A stretch of 64,000 bases of DNA. Origin: Chlamydiales bacterium (GTDB lineage Bacteria; Chlamydiota; Chlamydiia; Chlamydiales; Simkaniaceae). The DNA lies in contig JACKPR010000003.1 of the NCBI GenBank assembly GCA_024233395.1, positions 1-64,000 of the forward strand, in the 5' to 3' direction. Shown piece by piece: positions 53,480-61,690 of the stretch; position 1 is the stretch's first letter; every line of letters starts with the position of its first letter. A program made the translations under genes and the position numbers. The notes beneath the pieces were generated by a model. It searched no databases. It was not told the origin of the DNA and saw only the letters and a list, made by a program, of their open reading frames with translations.

Positions 53480-54034
53480 TTAAAAAGAAGGAGGAACTTT
53501 GCAAAATCCAAATGCTTTGGCATCAAGGGCAGCATTAAACTTGCTCGAAAGATTTTGAAAGGCGATGAGGGCTGTAAGTTCAACAATCGCATCATCATCA
53601 AAATACTTTTTTAACTCATTAAAAACGGAATTAGGGATGGAATGAGAAGAAAGAGTCATTTTTTCTGCATATTCTAAAGCGACTTTTTCAGATTCAGAGA
53701 ACAATGTGCTTTCGTGAAATTGAGAGAGCTCTTCGATAGTTTTTTCAGGCCGCCCTCTTTTTATCAAGAGTGATGCGTTAAAATCGATGCAAAAAGCACA
53801 TTGGTTGATCTGCGAAACTTTGACGGTAACTAAAGCTCTTAACTGGGGGTTCAAAGGAGATTTTTTACGATTTAAAGCCGTTTGCATATGAAGAAATCCA
53901 AGAAAAACTTTAGGAGTTCTTTGCCAAAGAAGGAGGGGTTCAAAGAGATGTCCATATTTTTTCTTCTGAAAATAGAAGAATAGCTTCAAGTACCAGGGAC
54001 GTGTTTGCTGAGGATTTAATGGAATTTTTGCCAT
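53480..54034 (-). CDS. AhpD/carboxymuconolactone decarboxylase-like protein
   Basis: 184 aa, all-alpha, with the family CxxC in SQINQCAFCIDFNASLLIKR, followed by ALEYAEKMT and ELTALIAFQNLSSKFNAAL. Members are alkylhydroperoxidase-like thiol peroxidases. It probably belongs to redox defence. It lies 65 bases upstream of the methyltransferase gene on the same strand. Confidence 0.85.
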   Translation of the reverse strand: MAKIPLNPQQTRPWYLKLFFYFQKKKYGHLFEPLLLWQRTPKVFLGFLHMQTALNRKKSPLNPQLRALVTVKVSQINQCAFCIDFNASLLIKRGRPEKTIEELSQFHESTLFSESEKVALEYAEKMTLSSHSIPNSVFNELKKYFDDDAIVELTALIAFQNLSSKFNAALDAKAFGFCKVPPSF

Positions 54035-54173
54035 TGGGTTCCAAAATAGTTAAGTATCCATTAACCACACCTTATAAAGCTCTCCTTATTTTTTGAAAAA
54101 TAATGAATTTCAAGTTAATAGGATAATAAAAAAGAGACTCGAAAATTATTTTTCATAGGGTTTAATGATGAGA

Positions 54174-54689
54174 TCAATGATGCGACTTCTTTTTTGGTTT
54201 CATCCCAATGGTTATGTGAAAGTCATACTTTTTCTTTGGGAGTCCTAAGTCTTCTCTGATTTTGTCGAGTTCTGGAGATTCTATAGCAATGAGATAGACC
54301 TCATCAATTTCCTTCAATCTCAAAGGATGAACGACTTGGCACTCTTTCAGGTTAAATGAAATCTGTTGTGTTGGTACTTGCGCTTCTTGAATTTCATACT
54401 GCTGCATCTCGTCAGGGTAAACGACTGTAATATGAGCCCCAACCAAATCAGGACTTCCAAAATATGGAGGCTTTTTAAAGCCCTCACCCTCAATAAAGAA
54501 GATAAGCTGATGAATATAATCGTCCTCTAAATCTACATAAATAAAGTGCTGAGAGGTTTTTAAAGTCCCTGATAGAGGTAAATGGTTTTCGGTGTAACGT
54601 AAGATTTCAGATGAAGAAGGGGGTTCCTTTGCTATGGCATATTGAAAAATAACAACAAAAACAAAGAACCAAGATTTAAGAAAATCCAT
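54174..54689 (-). CDS. Secreted 2H-phosphoesterase-like protein
   Basis: The start at MDFLKSWFF is favoured by GGGAG upstream; the longer ORF is less likely. A signal peptide (about 1-20) is followed by two H-x-T motifs, GAHITVVYPDE and YDFHITIGMK, about 80 residues apart, the hallmark of the 2H phosphoesterase fold. The protein is 171 aa. Secretion of such an enzyme, possibly against cyclic or 2'-5' nucleotides of the host, is an inference; the fold call itself rests on two motifs. Confidence 0.6.
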   Translation of the reverse strand: MDFLKSWFFVFVVIFQYAIAKEPPSSSEILRYTENHLPLSGTLKTSQHFIYVDLEDDYIHQLIFFIEGEGFKKPPYFGSPDLVGAHITVVYPDEMQQYEIQEAQVPTQQISFNLKECQVVHPLRLKEIDEVYLIAIESPELDKIREDLGLPKKKYDFHITIGMKPKKKSHH

Positions 54690-54856
54690 TCCATACTCCC
54701 AATGATTCATAAGAAGAAAAATTCTATTGAAATGGAATGCAGAATTCAAGAGTTAATATTTTTTTTTGCTAATAAGAAAAGTATGATATCTATTTTAATC
54801 ACCAAATATTTATCATTAGTGTAGCATAAAAAAAATCTACTGGTCGATAAGTAAGT

Positions 54857-55759
54857 ATGAAAATAGGCATTCTTTCTAGAAATAGTGAACTTTACTCCAC
54901 TCGTCGCTTGAAAGAGGCGGCAGAACAGAGAGGACATGAAGTTGAGATTATTGATTATCTTTCATGTTATATGAATATTAATTCAGAAAAAACATCCGTT
55001 CATATCGATGGGGCAGATCTTCCTCATTTAGATGCGATTATTCCTCGTATTGGAGCGAATCGCACCTTTTATGGATGTGCTGTTGTACGTCAATTGGAAT
55101 TGATGGGGATTTTCTCTTTAAACACCTCCCTTGCGATTACTCGATCAAGGGATAAATTACGTTCTTTGCAATTGATGGCTAGAAAAAAAATTGGAATGCC
55201 CATCACTGGATTTGCTCACTCTCCAGATGATATCGATGATTTAATCACTTTAGTTGGAGGAGTCCCTGTGGTCATTAAATTGATCGAAGGGACCCAGGGG
55301 ATTGGAGTTGTTTTAGCTGAGACGAAAAAGGCTGCTCAAAGTGTGATACAAGCGTTTATGGGGTTAAAAGCCAATATTATTGTTCAAGAGTATATTAAGG
55401 AGTCGAATGGAAGCGATATTCGGTGCTTAGTTGTAGGGGGAAAGGTTGTTGCTTCTATCAAAAGGGAAGCAGATCCAGGTGATTTTCGTTCTAATCTTCA
55501 TAGAGGGGGATCTGCAGTTCCGGTAAAAATTACAAAACAGGAACGTGCATTAGCGATTAAAGCAGCAAAAGTCATGGGCTTAAATTTAGCAGGGGTTGAT
55601 ATCTTAAGGTCAGACAGAGGTCCTCTGATTATGGAAGTCAATTCTTCTCCAGGATTAGAGGGGATTGAATCTGTAACGGAAATAGATGTAGCAGCAGAGA
55701 TTATTAAGCATTTAGAGAAAATATTACCTTCTGGCCCAAGAAAGCGATATCATGGTTAA
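54857..55759 (+). CDS. rimK: RimK-type ATP-grasp glutamate ligase
   Basis: 300 aa, very similar in pattern to E. coli RimK, which adds Glu residues to ribosomal protein S6. Seen are the N-terminal pre-ATP-grasp domain, RSRDKLRSLQLMARKKIGMP, KLIEGTQGIGVVLAE (glycine-rich ATP loop), VQEYIKESNGSDIRCLVVG and the metal-binding end IMEVNSSPGLEGIE. It overlaps the next gene by 8 bases, as in clusters that couple RimK to a protease partner. Confidence 0.94.
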   Translation: MKIGILSRNSELYSTRRLKEAAEQRGHEVEIIDYLSCYMNINSEKTSVHIDGADLPHLDAIIPRIGANRTFYGCAVVRQLELMGIFSLNTSLAITRSRDKLRSLQLMARKKIGMPITGFAHSPDDIDDLITLVGGVPVVIKLIEGTQGIGVVLAETKKAAQSVIQAFMGLKANIIVQEYIKESNGSDIRCLVVGGKVVASIKREADPGDFRSNLHRGGSAVPVKITKQERALAIKAAKVMGLNLAGVDILRSDRGPLIMEVNSSPGLEGIESVTEIDVAAEIIKHLEKILPSGPRKRYHG

Positions 55760-56222
55760 GAAAAAAGAGGACAAACTTCATATTGGGTGGCAAGAATGGG
55801 TTTCATTGCCCGGTCTTGAAATCCCTGCAATCAAAGCTAAAATCGATACAGGAGCGAAAACCTCTTCTTTGCATGCTTTTGATATTAAGCCCATCATGAA
55901 AAACAAAAAAGAATATGTGAAATTTTCTGTGCATCCTATGCAAAGAAATAACAGAATTTCTATTCCATGCTGTTGCCCCATTTTTGATATCCGAAATGTG
56001 ATGAGTTCAAATGCTCAAGTAGAGGAGCGTTATGTGATCAAGAGTCTCCTTTGTCTAGGAGGCAAGCAATGGGAGATCGAGATCACCCTTTCTGATCGAG
56101 ATCCCCTCCGGTTCCGGATGCTTTTGGGGAGAGAGGCTCTTGCTTCAAGAGTCGTTATTGATCCCTCAAAAACCTTGCGTTTAAAAAAATATCCTAAAAA
56201 CGAAGTGTTGCATTTGTATTGA
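55752..56222 (+). CDS. Retropepsin-like putative ATP-dependent zinc protease (RimB-like)
   Basis: 156 aa of the small family annotated as ATP-dependent zinc proteases; the centre AIKAKIDTGAKTSSLHAFDI carries the DTGA aspartic-protease motif. Later features are LLCLGGKQWEIEITLSDRD and MLLGREALASRVVIDP, typical of the family. In Pseudomonas a comparable partner acts with RimK on S6 glutamylation; by gene overlap the same pairing is likely here. Confidence 0.9.
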   Translation: MVKKKEDKLHIGWQEWVSLPGLEIPAIKAKIDTGAKTSSLHAFDIKPIMKNKKEYVKFSVHPMQRNNRISIPCCCPIFDIRNVMSSNAQVEERYVIKSLLCLGGKQWEIEITLSDRDPLRFRMLLGREALASRVVIDPSKTLRLKKYPKNEVLHLY

Positions 56223-56232
56223 GAGAATTTTC

Positions 56233-56250
56233 AAGTTGCACCAACTTTTT
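56233..56250 (+). terminator. Terminator of the rimK operon
   Basis: AAGTTG-CAC-CAACTT forms a short stem directly followed by a T-run, 10 bases after the operon's last stop codon. Confidence 0.6.
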
Positions 56251-56267
56251 TGGTGATATTACTAAAA

Positions 56268-56819
56268 TTATTGGTGGTTCGTGTGTAAATTTTTCTCCAT
56301 CTGAACGACTCTGATAGAAACCCCATCGGGTAATACCGCTTTTTCTTCAGATGTTTCCTTCCACCCTTTTGCTTTGTAAAAAGAGAGGCCTGATACAGTT
56401 GAGCCGAGAGAGCCCTTAGTAAACCCATAATCTTTAGCAGCTTTTTCTGAGTGGTCTAAAATAAGAGAACCGATTCCCTTGCCTGAATAATCAGGATCGA
56501 CAAACATAGCACGGATACGAGCTGAGTCACTTAAAGGATCTAAACGATTATCCAGTTGATGATTGTTATCTGGTCCAGCGTACAGCTTCTTTCTAAAGCT
56601 CCAACCCCCACATCCAATAAGCGTTCCATCAGCTGATTCAACAACGAAAAAAGTTTTATCTTTAATCAGTTGTTGATCAGGTACACAGACAAATTGACAA
56701 CACGATGCAACTTGTTCTTTTGAATAATGTCCCATGCCTAGGGCGTTCATAGAACGTTTCATTAGATTTTCTATCGAGTCTAATTCATTGAGTTCTGCGA
56801 TGCGGATCTTAAAATTCAT
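56268..56819 (-). CDS. GNAT-family N-acetyltransferase
   Basis: 183 aa with the acetyl-CoA loop in RAMFVDPDYSGKGIGSLILD (Q/RxxGxG/A region) and the C-terminal SGLSFYKAKGWKE. Upstream, ADGTLIGCGGWSFRKK is the usual beta-4 strand. The substrate is unknown. It is a single gene. Confidence 0.88.
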   Translation of the reverse strand: MNFKIRIAELNELDSIENLMKRSMNALGMGHYSKEQVASCCQFVCVPDQQLIKDKTFFVVESADGTLIGCGGWSFRKKLYAGPDNNHQLDNRLDPLSDSARIRAMFVDPDYSGKGIGSLILDHSEKAAKDYGFTKGSLGSTVSGLSFYKAKGWKETSEEKAVLPDGVSIRVVQMEKNLHTNHQ

Positions 56820-56876
56820 GGTTTCTTATACCTAAATACTAAGTGGAACGAGCACTCTGGAAAAACAGAGGAGGTT

Positions 56877-57791
56877 CTAATACGGATATCCATTCATTTT
56901 TGTTTTTAATTCTTCAAGTAATGTTATAGCTGTATCACCGTTATTATTAACATGATGGGGATCAATCCCTGGAGTTTCAAAAAGAGCTTTTATAATGTTT
57001 TGACTGTTTGTACAAATGTTATGTTCTTGTTTATTAGTATATCTATAACGAACGCTTTGTATAGCAAGTATAAGAGCTGTATTCCCATCCTTATCAGCAT
57101 AGTTAAGCGGTTTTGTGCCAAAACCAAAAAATGAACCCGAATAAATTTCAGGAACCTGCAAAAGACTTTGCACTGTATGGAGATCATGTTCTTTTACAGC
57201 TTCCATTAGAGCTGTTCTCCCAAATTTGTTAACATGATTAACATTAGCACCTGCCTTAATGAGAGTTTGTATAATCTTTTGTCTCTGGGACCAGCGAGAT
57301 CTAGCTCGCTCCTGTGCTTGTAGACTAAATTCTGCAGTTGCACGAGCATGCTTTATAGCTGTAATAAGGGGTGTATCTTCATCTTTATTTACAGAATTAA
57401 TGTCAGCTTTCCCTTTGATCAGTTCTTCTACGACGTCTGAATACCCCTCTTTTATAGCTAGATCAAGAGCTTCATTAAGGTTCTTGTCTACTTTTAGAAG
57501 GACCTTTACCATATCTGGACAATGCTGTCTTACAGCATATATAAGAGCTGTACTTTCAATCTGCCAGTCACAGTCACCAGAAGTCCATGTGTAAGGAATG
57601 GGTGTATTAACATTAGCTCCTGCTTGTATGAGTTCTTGCAGTTCTTCTAAGCGATATTTTTTTACAGCTGAAATAAAAGCAGCATCTAATTCCGTAATCG
57701 ACATTTGTGAGTAGTTTTCTTCTTTTGCATCGATTTGAGCAAATCCAACCAATAATAATAACAAGCAAATATATTTATTCATTTTTTTCAT
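56877..57791 (-). CDS. Secreted ankyrin-repeat protein
   Basis: 304 aa with a signal peptide (about 1-22, ICLLLLLVGFAQIDA). At least five ankyrin-type repeats follow, for example LEELQELIQAGANVNTPI, VVEELIKGKADINSVNKDED, IIQTLIKAGANVNHVNKFGR and LNYADKDGNTALILAIQ. Ankyrin proteins of intracellular bacteria often bind host proteins, but a Sec signal points to the periplasm or surface unless exported further. Confidence 0.9.
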   Translation of the reverse strand: MKKMNKYICLLLLLVGFAQIDAKEENYSQMSITELDAAFISAVKKYRLEELQELIQAGANVNTPIPYTWTSGDCDWQIESTALIYAVRQHCPDMVKVLLKVDKNLNEALDLAIKEGYSDVVEELIKGKADINSVNKDEDTPLITAIKHARATAEFSLQAQERARSRWSQRQKIIQTLIKAGANVNHVNKFGRTALMEAVKEHDLHTVQSLLQVPEIYSGSFFGFGTKPLNYADKDGNTALILAIQSVRYRYTNKQEHNICTNSQNIIKALFETPGIDPHHVNNNGDTAITLLEELKTKMNGYPY

Positions 57792-57909
57792 AAGATTTCT
57801 TTATTTCTATCAATTTGAAAAGCAGCTTAGCACAACGATAAGTGTTCTTTCAAGCTTTTGAGCCATCTTTTCAGCTACAAGAGTGGGCTTATTTTATTTG
57901 TGTTGATCT

Positions 57910-58260
57910 CTATTTTCTATCTTGGAAGGAGCCAGTATCATAGATAAGATCAATATTTGAGATCAGTCCTTCCTTAAAGGTTAAAAGCGAAGCTGCACGC
58001 AAATTTTTGGTAAAACCAGGGATTTCTACATCATAAACAATCATCGCTTGATCTTCAGAACCAAATTTCGAGTGGATGGTTAATGTTTTAAAAATCTCAG
58101 TGAACCCTTCCGCCGCCTTAAGAACGTTTTCTTTTCCGATGACTTTTTCCTGAGGGTCTGTAAATTGAATATCAGGATGTAAATACCTTTTCACTTCCTC
58201 TAGGTTTTTTTGCCCGAGTGCTACATAATATGCTACTGCTGTAGAAACTGTGTGTTTCAT
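57910..58260 (-). CDS. SnoaL/NTF2-like protein
   Basis: About 116 aa from MKHTVSTA, with AAAGGAG before the ATG. The cone-shaped NTF2 fold is suggested by YYVALGQKNLEEVKRYLHPD, IQFTDPQEKVIGKENVLKAA and DVEIPGFTKNLRAASLLTFK. The family includes polyketide cyclases and ketosteroid-isomerase-like proteins. It is transcribed divergently from a TetR regulator gene 59 bases away, which probably controls it. Confidence 0.78.
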   Translation of the reverse strand: MKHTVSTAVAYYVALGQKNLEEVKRYLHPDIQFTDPQEKVIGKENVLKAAEGFTEIFKTLTIHSKFGSEDQAMIVYDVEIPGFTKNLRAASLLTFKEGLISNIDLIYDTGSFQDRK

Positions 58261-58299
58261 CGGTGTGTCTCCTTTATGGGTTTGACAAAACAAATTCAA

Positions 58300-58313
58300 T
58301 ATAGTAAGCTATA
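58300..58313. promoter_or_regulatory. Possible TetR operator
   Basis: TATAG-TAAG-CTATA is a small palindrome in the 59-base gap between the divergent SnoaL-like and TetR genes, overlapping a TATAAT-like box. Only position and symmetry support it. Confidence 0.35.
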
Positions 58314-58319
58314 ATCAAT

Positions 58320-58958
58320 ATGTCAAGAATGAAAAAAAGAACTTATAAGTCCGTATCCAGAAATGCTCAAGCAGCTCAGACGAAAGGCCGCATTCTCATT
58401 TCTGCGAAAAATCTTTTTGAATCAGAAGGGTTTGAATGTGTAACAATCGAAAAGATAGCCCAAGTCGCTGGCGTTTCTATCCCTACTGTTTACTCACTTT
58501 TTCGGTCTAAAAGGGGGATACTTCGAGCTCTAATGGACGACGTTTTTCCTAAAGATCAGTTTGAAATGCTAGTCGAACAGAGTAATCAAGCAAGCTCTCC
58601 AAAAAAACGTCTTCTTTACTCTGCTAAAATTGCGCGACACATTTACGATGCAGAAAAGGCTCAAATGGAGGTTTTTCGAGGAGCAGCTCTTTTAGCGCCT
58701 GAGTTCAAAGAACTAGAAAAAGAAAGAGAAATGCGTCGACATATTCGGCAGGAAGTAACGATAAGGGCGATGGCAAAAGAAAAATCACTTTCTAAAAACT
58801 TGAGTATAAATCAGGCTCGAGATGTCTTATGGACATTTACAGGACGTGATATATACCGAATGTTAGTGGTAGAACAAGGGTGGACATCTGAAGAATATGA
58901 ACAATGGCTCGCTCAACTTCTTGCCAAAACATTGATTGATCCTACCATTGAAGAGTAA
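58320..58958 (+). CDS. TetR-family transcriptional regulator
   Basis: 212 aa. The N-terminal helix-turn-helix is GRILISAKNLFESEGFECVT followed by IEKIAQVAGVSIPTVYSLF; the rest is a helical ligand-binding domain. A second ATG at 58329 (MKKRTYK) could be the start. It probably represses itself and the divergent SnoaL-like gene. It overlaps the end of the converging small gene by 46 bases. Confidence 0.88.
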   Translation: MSRMKKRTYKSVSRNAQAAQTKGRILISAKNLFESEGFECVTIEKIAQVAGVSIPTVYSLFRSKRGILRALMDDVFPKDQFEMLVEQSNQASSPKKRLLYSAKIARHIYDAEKAQMEVFRGAALLAPEFKELEKEREMRRHIRQEVTIRAMAKEKSLSKNLSINQARDVLWTFTGRDIYRMLVVEQGWTSEEYEQWLAQLLAKTLIDPTIEE

Positions 58959-59143
58959 AAAGGGTTGGATCTATACTCAGGACGCAAATAATACGTGCCT
59001 GTTTTTAATTGAACGATCGTAGCGTGTAGCTTTCCTTCAAAGGCGAGTTCTAAGGCATCTTGTTTTGAAAACCAGGTTGGTCCAGGAGGTGTTTGAATTA
59101 AATATTCAGTAACGACACCTCTTTTTTTATGTATATAGCTCAT
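58913..59143 (-). CDS. Small DUF3892-like protein with element-encoded start
   Basis: 76 aa. The body (TPPGPTWFSKQDALELAFEG, then LKTGTYYLRPEYRSNPF) resembles small DUF3892-type proteins; this is from memory. The first codons (Met-Ser-Tyr) lie within the end of a family-A repeat, so the start codon is probably new and the original 5' end may be lost. It is downstream of the DUF1016 gene on the same strand, 5 bases from its stop. Confidence 0.5.
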   Translation of the reverse strand: MSYIHKKRGVVTEYLIQTPPGPTWFSKQDALELAFEGKLHATIVQLKTGTYYLRPEYRSNPFYSSMVGSINVLARS

Positions 59144-59174
59144 GCAGTTTAAAAATGGGATGATTTATCCAGTT
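59134..59174. repeat. Solo family-A end between two genes
   Basis: TATAGCTCATGCAGTTTAAA followed by AATGGGATGATTTATCC matches the left end of the full family-A copies. It contains the stop codon and last codons of the DUF1016 gene and the first codons of the small downstream gene. Confidence 0.8.
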
Positions 59175-60201
59175 CTTGCTCGAGTTCTTCAATGCTGGGA
59201 AGAGAGCTTTTTAGTTCATTTGGCAAAGATTCTAAAATTGCTGCTTCATATTGGGAGATTCCTATGGGTTTATTGATGTCACGAAGGGCATATTCAGCTA
59301 CAACTTTATTCTTACCTTTACAAAGAAGTAGTCCAATGCTTGGTCTATCATCGGGATGTTTCATTTGATCATCCACAGCAGATAGATAGAAGTTCATTTT
59401 TCCAGCAAATTCGGGTTTAAAATCGGTAGCCTTTAGTTCCACAACAATAAAGCATCGAAGTTTGTAATGATAAAAGAGAAGATCGATATAAAAATCTTGG
59501 TCACCAATGGATAGATGAACTTGTCGCCCAACAAAGGAAAAACCAGCCCCTAATTCGAGAAGAAATTTTTGCACATGATCCAATAGACCAGATTCTAGTT
59601 CCTGCTCATCATGTTTATCTCTTAGGTTAAGAAAGTCAAAACAGTAGGGATCTTTTAATGATTGGTGGGCTAAATCTGATTGTGGTGAGGGGAGAGTGTT
59701 TTGGAAGTTAGTTATGGCTTTCCCTTCTCTTTTATGAAGATTGCTATCCAACCAGTGCAATAAGACGTTTCGGCTCCACCCGTGTTCAATTGTTTTATGA
59801 GCATACCAGATTCTATCTTCTATGGTGTTAAGTTTCTGAAGGAGAAGAATATTATGTCCCCAGGGAATTTGGCCAACAACCTGTTGGCTAATTAAAAATT
59901 CTGGGTATTCCTTAGCGAATTGAACCATATATTTGATATTAGTCAGTGAAAAGCCTTTCATATCTGGGAAGGATGATTTGAGATCTTTTGCTAAGTTTTC
60001 AATCGTTTTAGCTCCCCAGCCCTCTTCTTTTTGTTTGAGATGTATTCTAGAGCCTATTTCCCAGTAAAGCTTAATGAGTTCTTGGTTAACAGATAGCACT
60101 GCTTTTACCTGGGAAGTGAGTATTTTATCTTTAATCTCTTTGAAGAATACTTTGTATTCTTTCGAGGTAGTCTGAGTTTGTGGAATGGTGTTAGGTGGCA
60201 T
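59149..60201 (-). CDS. DUF1016 PDDEXK-nuclease-domain protein (YhcG-like)
   Basis: 350 aa. The N-terminal DUF1016 helical part (about 20-160) has VNQELIKLYWEIGSRIHLKQ, and PWGHNILLLQKLNTIEDRIW is its family hallmark. A PD-(D/E)xK nuclease domain (about 190-330) has IGDQDFYIDLLFYHYKLRCF and IVVELKATDFKPEFAGKMNF. Such proteins occur near defence and restriction genes and as accessory cargo. The C-terminal residues Ser-Ser-His-Phe come from the end of a family-A repeat, so the natural C-terminus may differ. A cytosolic role on DNA is likely. Confidence 0.9.
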   Translation of the reverse strand: MPPNTIPQTQTTSKEYKVFFKEIKDKILTSQVKAVLSVNQELIKLYWEIGSRIHLKQKEEGWGAKTIENLAKDLKSSFPDMKGFSLTNIKYMVQFAKEYPEFLISQQVVGQIPWGHNILLLQKLNTIEDRIWYAHKTIEHGWSRNVLLHWLDSNLHKREGKAITNFQNTLPSPQSDLAHQSLKDPYCFDFLNLRDKHDEQELESGLLDHVQKFLLELGAGFSFVGRQVHLSIGDQDFYIDLLFYHYKLRCFIVVELKATDFKPEFAGKMNFYLSAVDDQMKHPDDRPSIGLLLCKGKNKVVAEYALRDINKPIGISQYEAAILESLPNELKSSLPSIEELEQELDKSSHF

Positions 60202-60258
60202 TTTTTTCTCTTATGAATCTTTTTTAGTTGGGGAGTGTAGCAGGAAGTGTCAAAATAA

Positions 60259-60312
60259 AAATAGTTTTTACTTTGGTTTTCTGTGTACTTGAATTTTTGG
60301 TATGATTTTTAT
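60259..60312. repeat. Left copy of a 54-bp direct repeat flanking the APH gene
   Basis: AAATAGTTTTTACTTTGGTT continuing to GGTATGATTTTTAT matches 61584-61637 at roughly four bases in five, in the same orientation. The two copies bracket the phosphotransferase and the frameshifted small gene. Confidence 0.65.
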
Positions 60313-60324
60313 GGAAAGCTTTAG

Positions 60325-60485
60325 TTATTTCTGTACAACTTTCTCTAAATCTATGAGCAAGGGGGTGTAGTGATGAGCTGTATGTGCATGAAAAAGAACC
60401 CTTCTAACAATGACATCTTGATACTCCTCGCAAGTTCTTTCAAGGTTTTCGACAGTTAGGCCCTAATGCATGTTTCGATTTTCAT
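60325..60485 (-). pseudogene. Small gene behind the APH gene, broken by one frameshift
   Basis: Its ATG overlaps the phosphotransferase stop codon (ATGA). It reads MKIETCIRA and then stops. In the shifted frame the sequence continues LTVENLERTCEEYQDVIVRR and VLFHAHTAHHYTPLLIDLEK to a stop at 60325. A single missing G in the GGG run near 60462 restores one ORF of about 53 codons. The family is unknown. Either a true frameshift or a sequencing error would explain it. Confidence 0.5.
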
Positions 60486-61489
60486 AGGCTCTCATCGGTT
60501 TTGTAGGCTATGTCTACCACACCTTGAGGCTCGAACATGGCTACAAAATGCTTATACATTTCTAGTCTATCCTTGCCTCCAGTTGTTTTCAGAAGTAATT
60601 CGTGGCTATAGATAGCAAAGTCTTCAACAATGCGTTCATGTCGGTAATAAGCTAAAGCTGTTGTATCAACTTCTGTTTTACCATAACCCTTGAAAAAAAG
60701 CTTCTTTTCAAGAGGGTTATTCCAAACATTTCCAACACCTCCTCCTATAAACATAAGATCTTTCTCTTTTGGTGCCATAATAGGCTCATCCCAATCCACT
60801 ATGTAGATATAAGAATCGTTGTTTAATAGTACATTGCCGCCATGAATATCGGAATGACATAACACGAATGGAAGAGAGGAGGACTGGAGTTTTTCTCCTA
60901 GCTTTTCAGCACGATCCACCAGTCGACGAATGTCTGGCATATTTTTCTTTATAAAACTGTGTAATTTTAAAGATATTTCATCACCGATCGGATCGGCTTT
61001 AATATGAGAATAGATGGACCGAACAGCTTCCCGCCATTTAGCAGAGTAGGTTTCATGTCGGATTTGTTTTTGAATAGATGTTGGTATTTCAAGTTGGTGA
61101 ATTTGCTTAAGCGCATTGCCAAGTTTAATCCATTGGCATTTTGTTAGGTTCTGGTTGAATCCATTCTGTCCATCAACAAATGGGTATACAATGAGAGTAA
61201 AATTATCAAGAGGTTGAGTTGCTTTGCCATCGATTGTTTTAATAGGTGGAATGATTTGTTGTATGCCAGCACGCTGTAATAGTTCTATTATTTTAACGCT
61301 GATATCATGGCTATGTCCTAGTTTTATTTTTATGAAATAGGGTGTTTGATCAAAGGTTTGAACTTTATACATGGAGGCGTTGATATCCGCGCCTATAGGG
61401 AGAAATGTTACAGAAGCAGCTTCAATGCCATAGTACCTCTTTAAACATTCGCAAATGGTTAGATCCGATAGGGTTTGTTTCTCGAGCAT
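60482..61489 (-). CDS. Spectinomycin phosphotransferase-like APH (APH(9)-Ia-like)
   Basis: 335 aa of the aminoglycoside phosphotransferase/choline kinase fold. The Brenner motif is CHSDIHGGNVLL, and the metal site IVDWDEPIMAPKEKDLMFIG is followed by GGVGNVWNNPLEKK and YYRHERIVEDFAIYSHEL. The pattern agrees closely with Legionella pneumophila APH(9)-Ia as I remember it, so spectinomycin or a natural relative is the best guess for substrate. The gene is bracketed by 54-bp direct repeats, and a small gene is coupled to its 3' end. Transfer among amoeba-dwelling bacteria is a reasonable inference. Confidence 0.85.
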   Translation of the reverse strand: MLEKQTLSDLTICECLKRYYGIEAASVTFLPIGADINASMYKVQTFDQTPYFIKIKLGHSHDISVKIIELLQRAGIQQIIPPIKTIDGKATQPLDNFTLIVYPFVDGQNGFNQNLTKCQWIKLGNALKQIHQLEIPTSIQKQIRHETYSAKWREAVRSIYSHIKADPIGDEISLKLHSFIKKNMPDIRRLVDRAEKLGEKLQSSSLPFVLCHSDIHGGNVLLNNDSYIYIVDWDEPIMAPKEKDLMFIGGGVGNVWNNPLEKKLFFKGYGKTEVDTTALAYYRHERIVEDFAIYSHELLLKTTGGKDRLEMYKHFVAMFEPQGVVDIAYKTDESL

Positions 61490-61583
61490 TTACAACCTAG
61501 ATCTTTGACTAATTACAACACAGACCATTTGAATTTTTTATTGCAGATTTCACCGGAATATAGCTTAAGAGGGCTGAAAAATT

Positions 61584-61637
61584 AAATAGTTTTTACTGTA
61601 GTTTTGTGTGTCATTAAATTTTCGGTACGATTTTTTT
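61584..61637. repeat. Right copy of the 54-bp direct repeat
   Basis: AAATAGTTTTTACTGTAGTT continuing to GGTACGATTTTTTTT. It lies in the promoter region of the PadR gene, 54 bases before its ATG, so it may carry regulatory sequence as well as marking a cassette boundary. Confidence 0.65.
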
Positions 61638-61690
61638 TCTTGCAGGGAAATATTCAGCCTCCTAAAATACCCAGAAACTAGGTATTTTTC

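Noticed and set aside
58282..58315. Standard promoter TTGACA...TATAAT for the TetR gene
   Set aside because: The spacer is 22 bases, too long for a normal promoter; only the small palindrome is reported, at low confidence.
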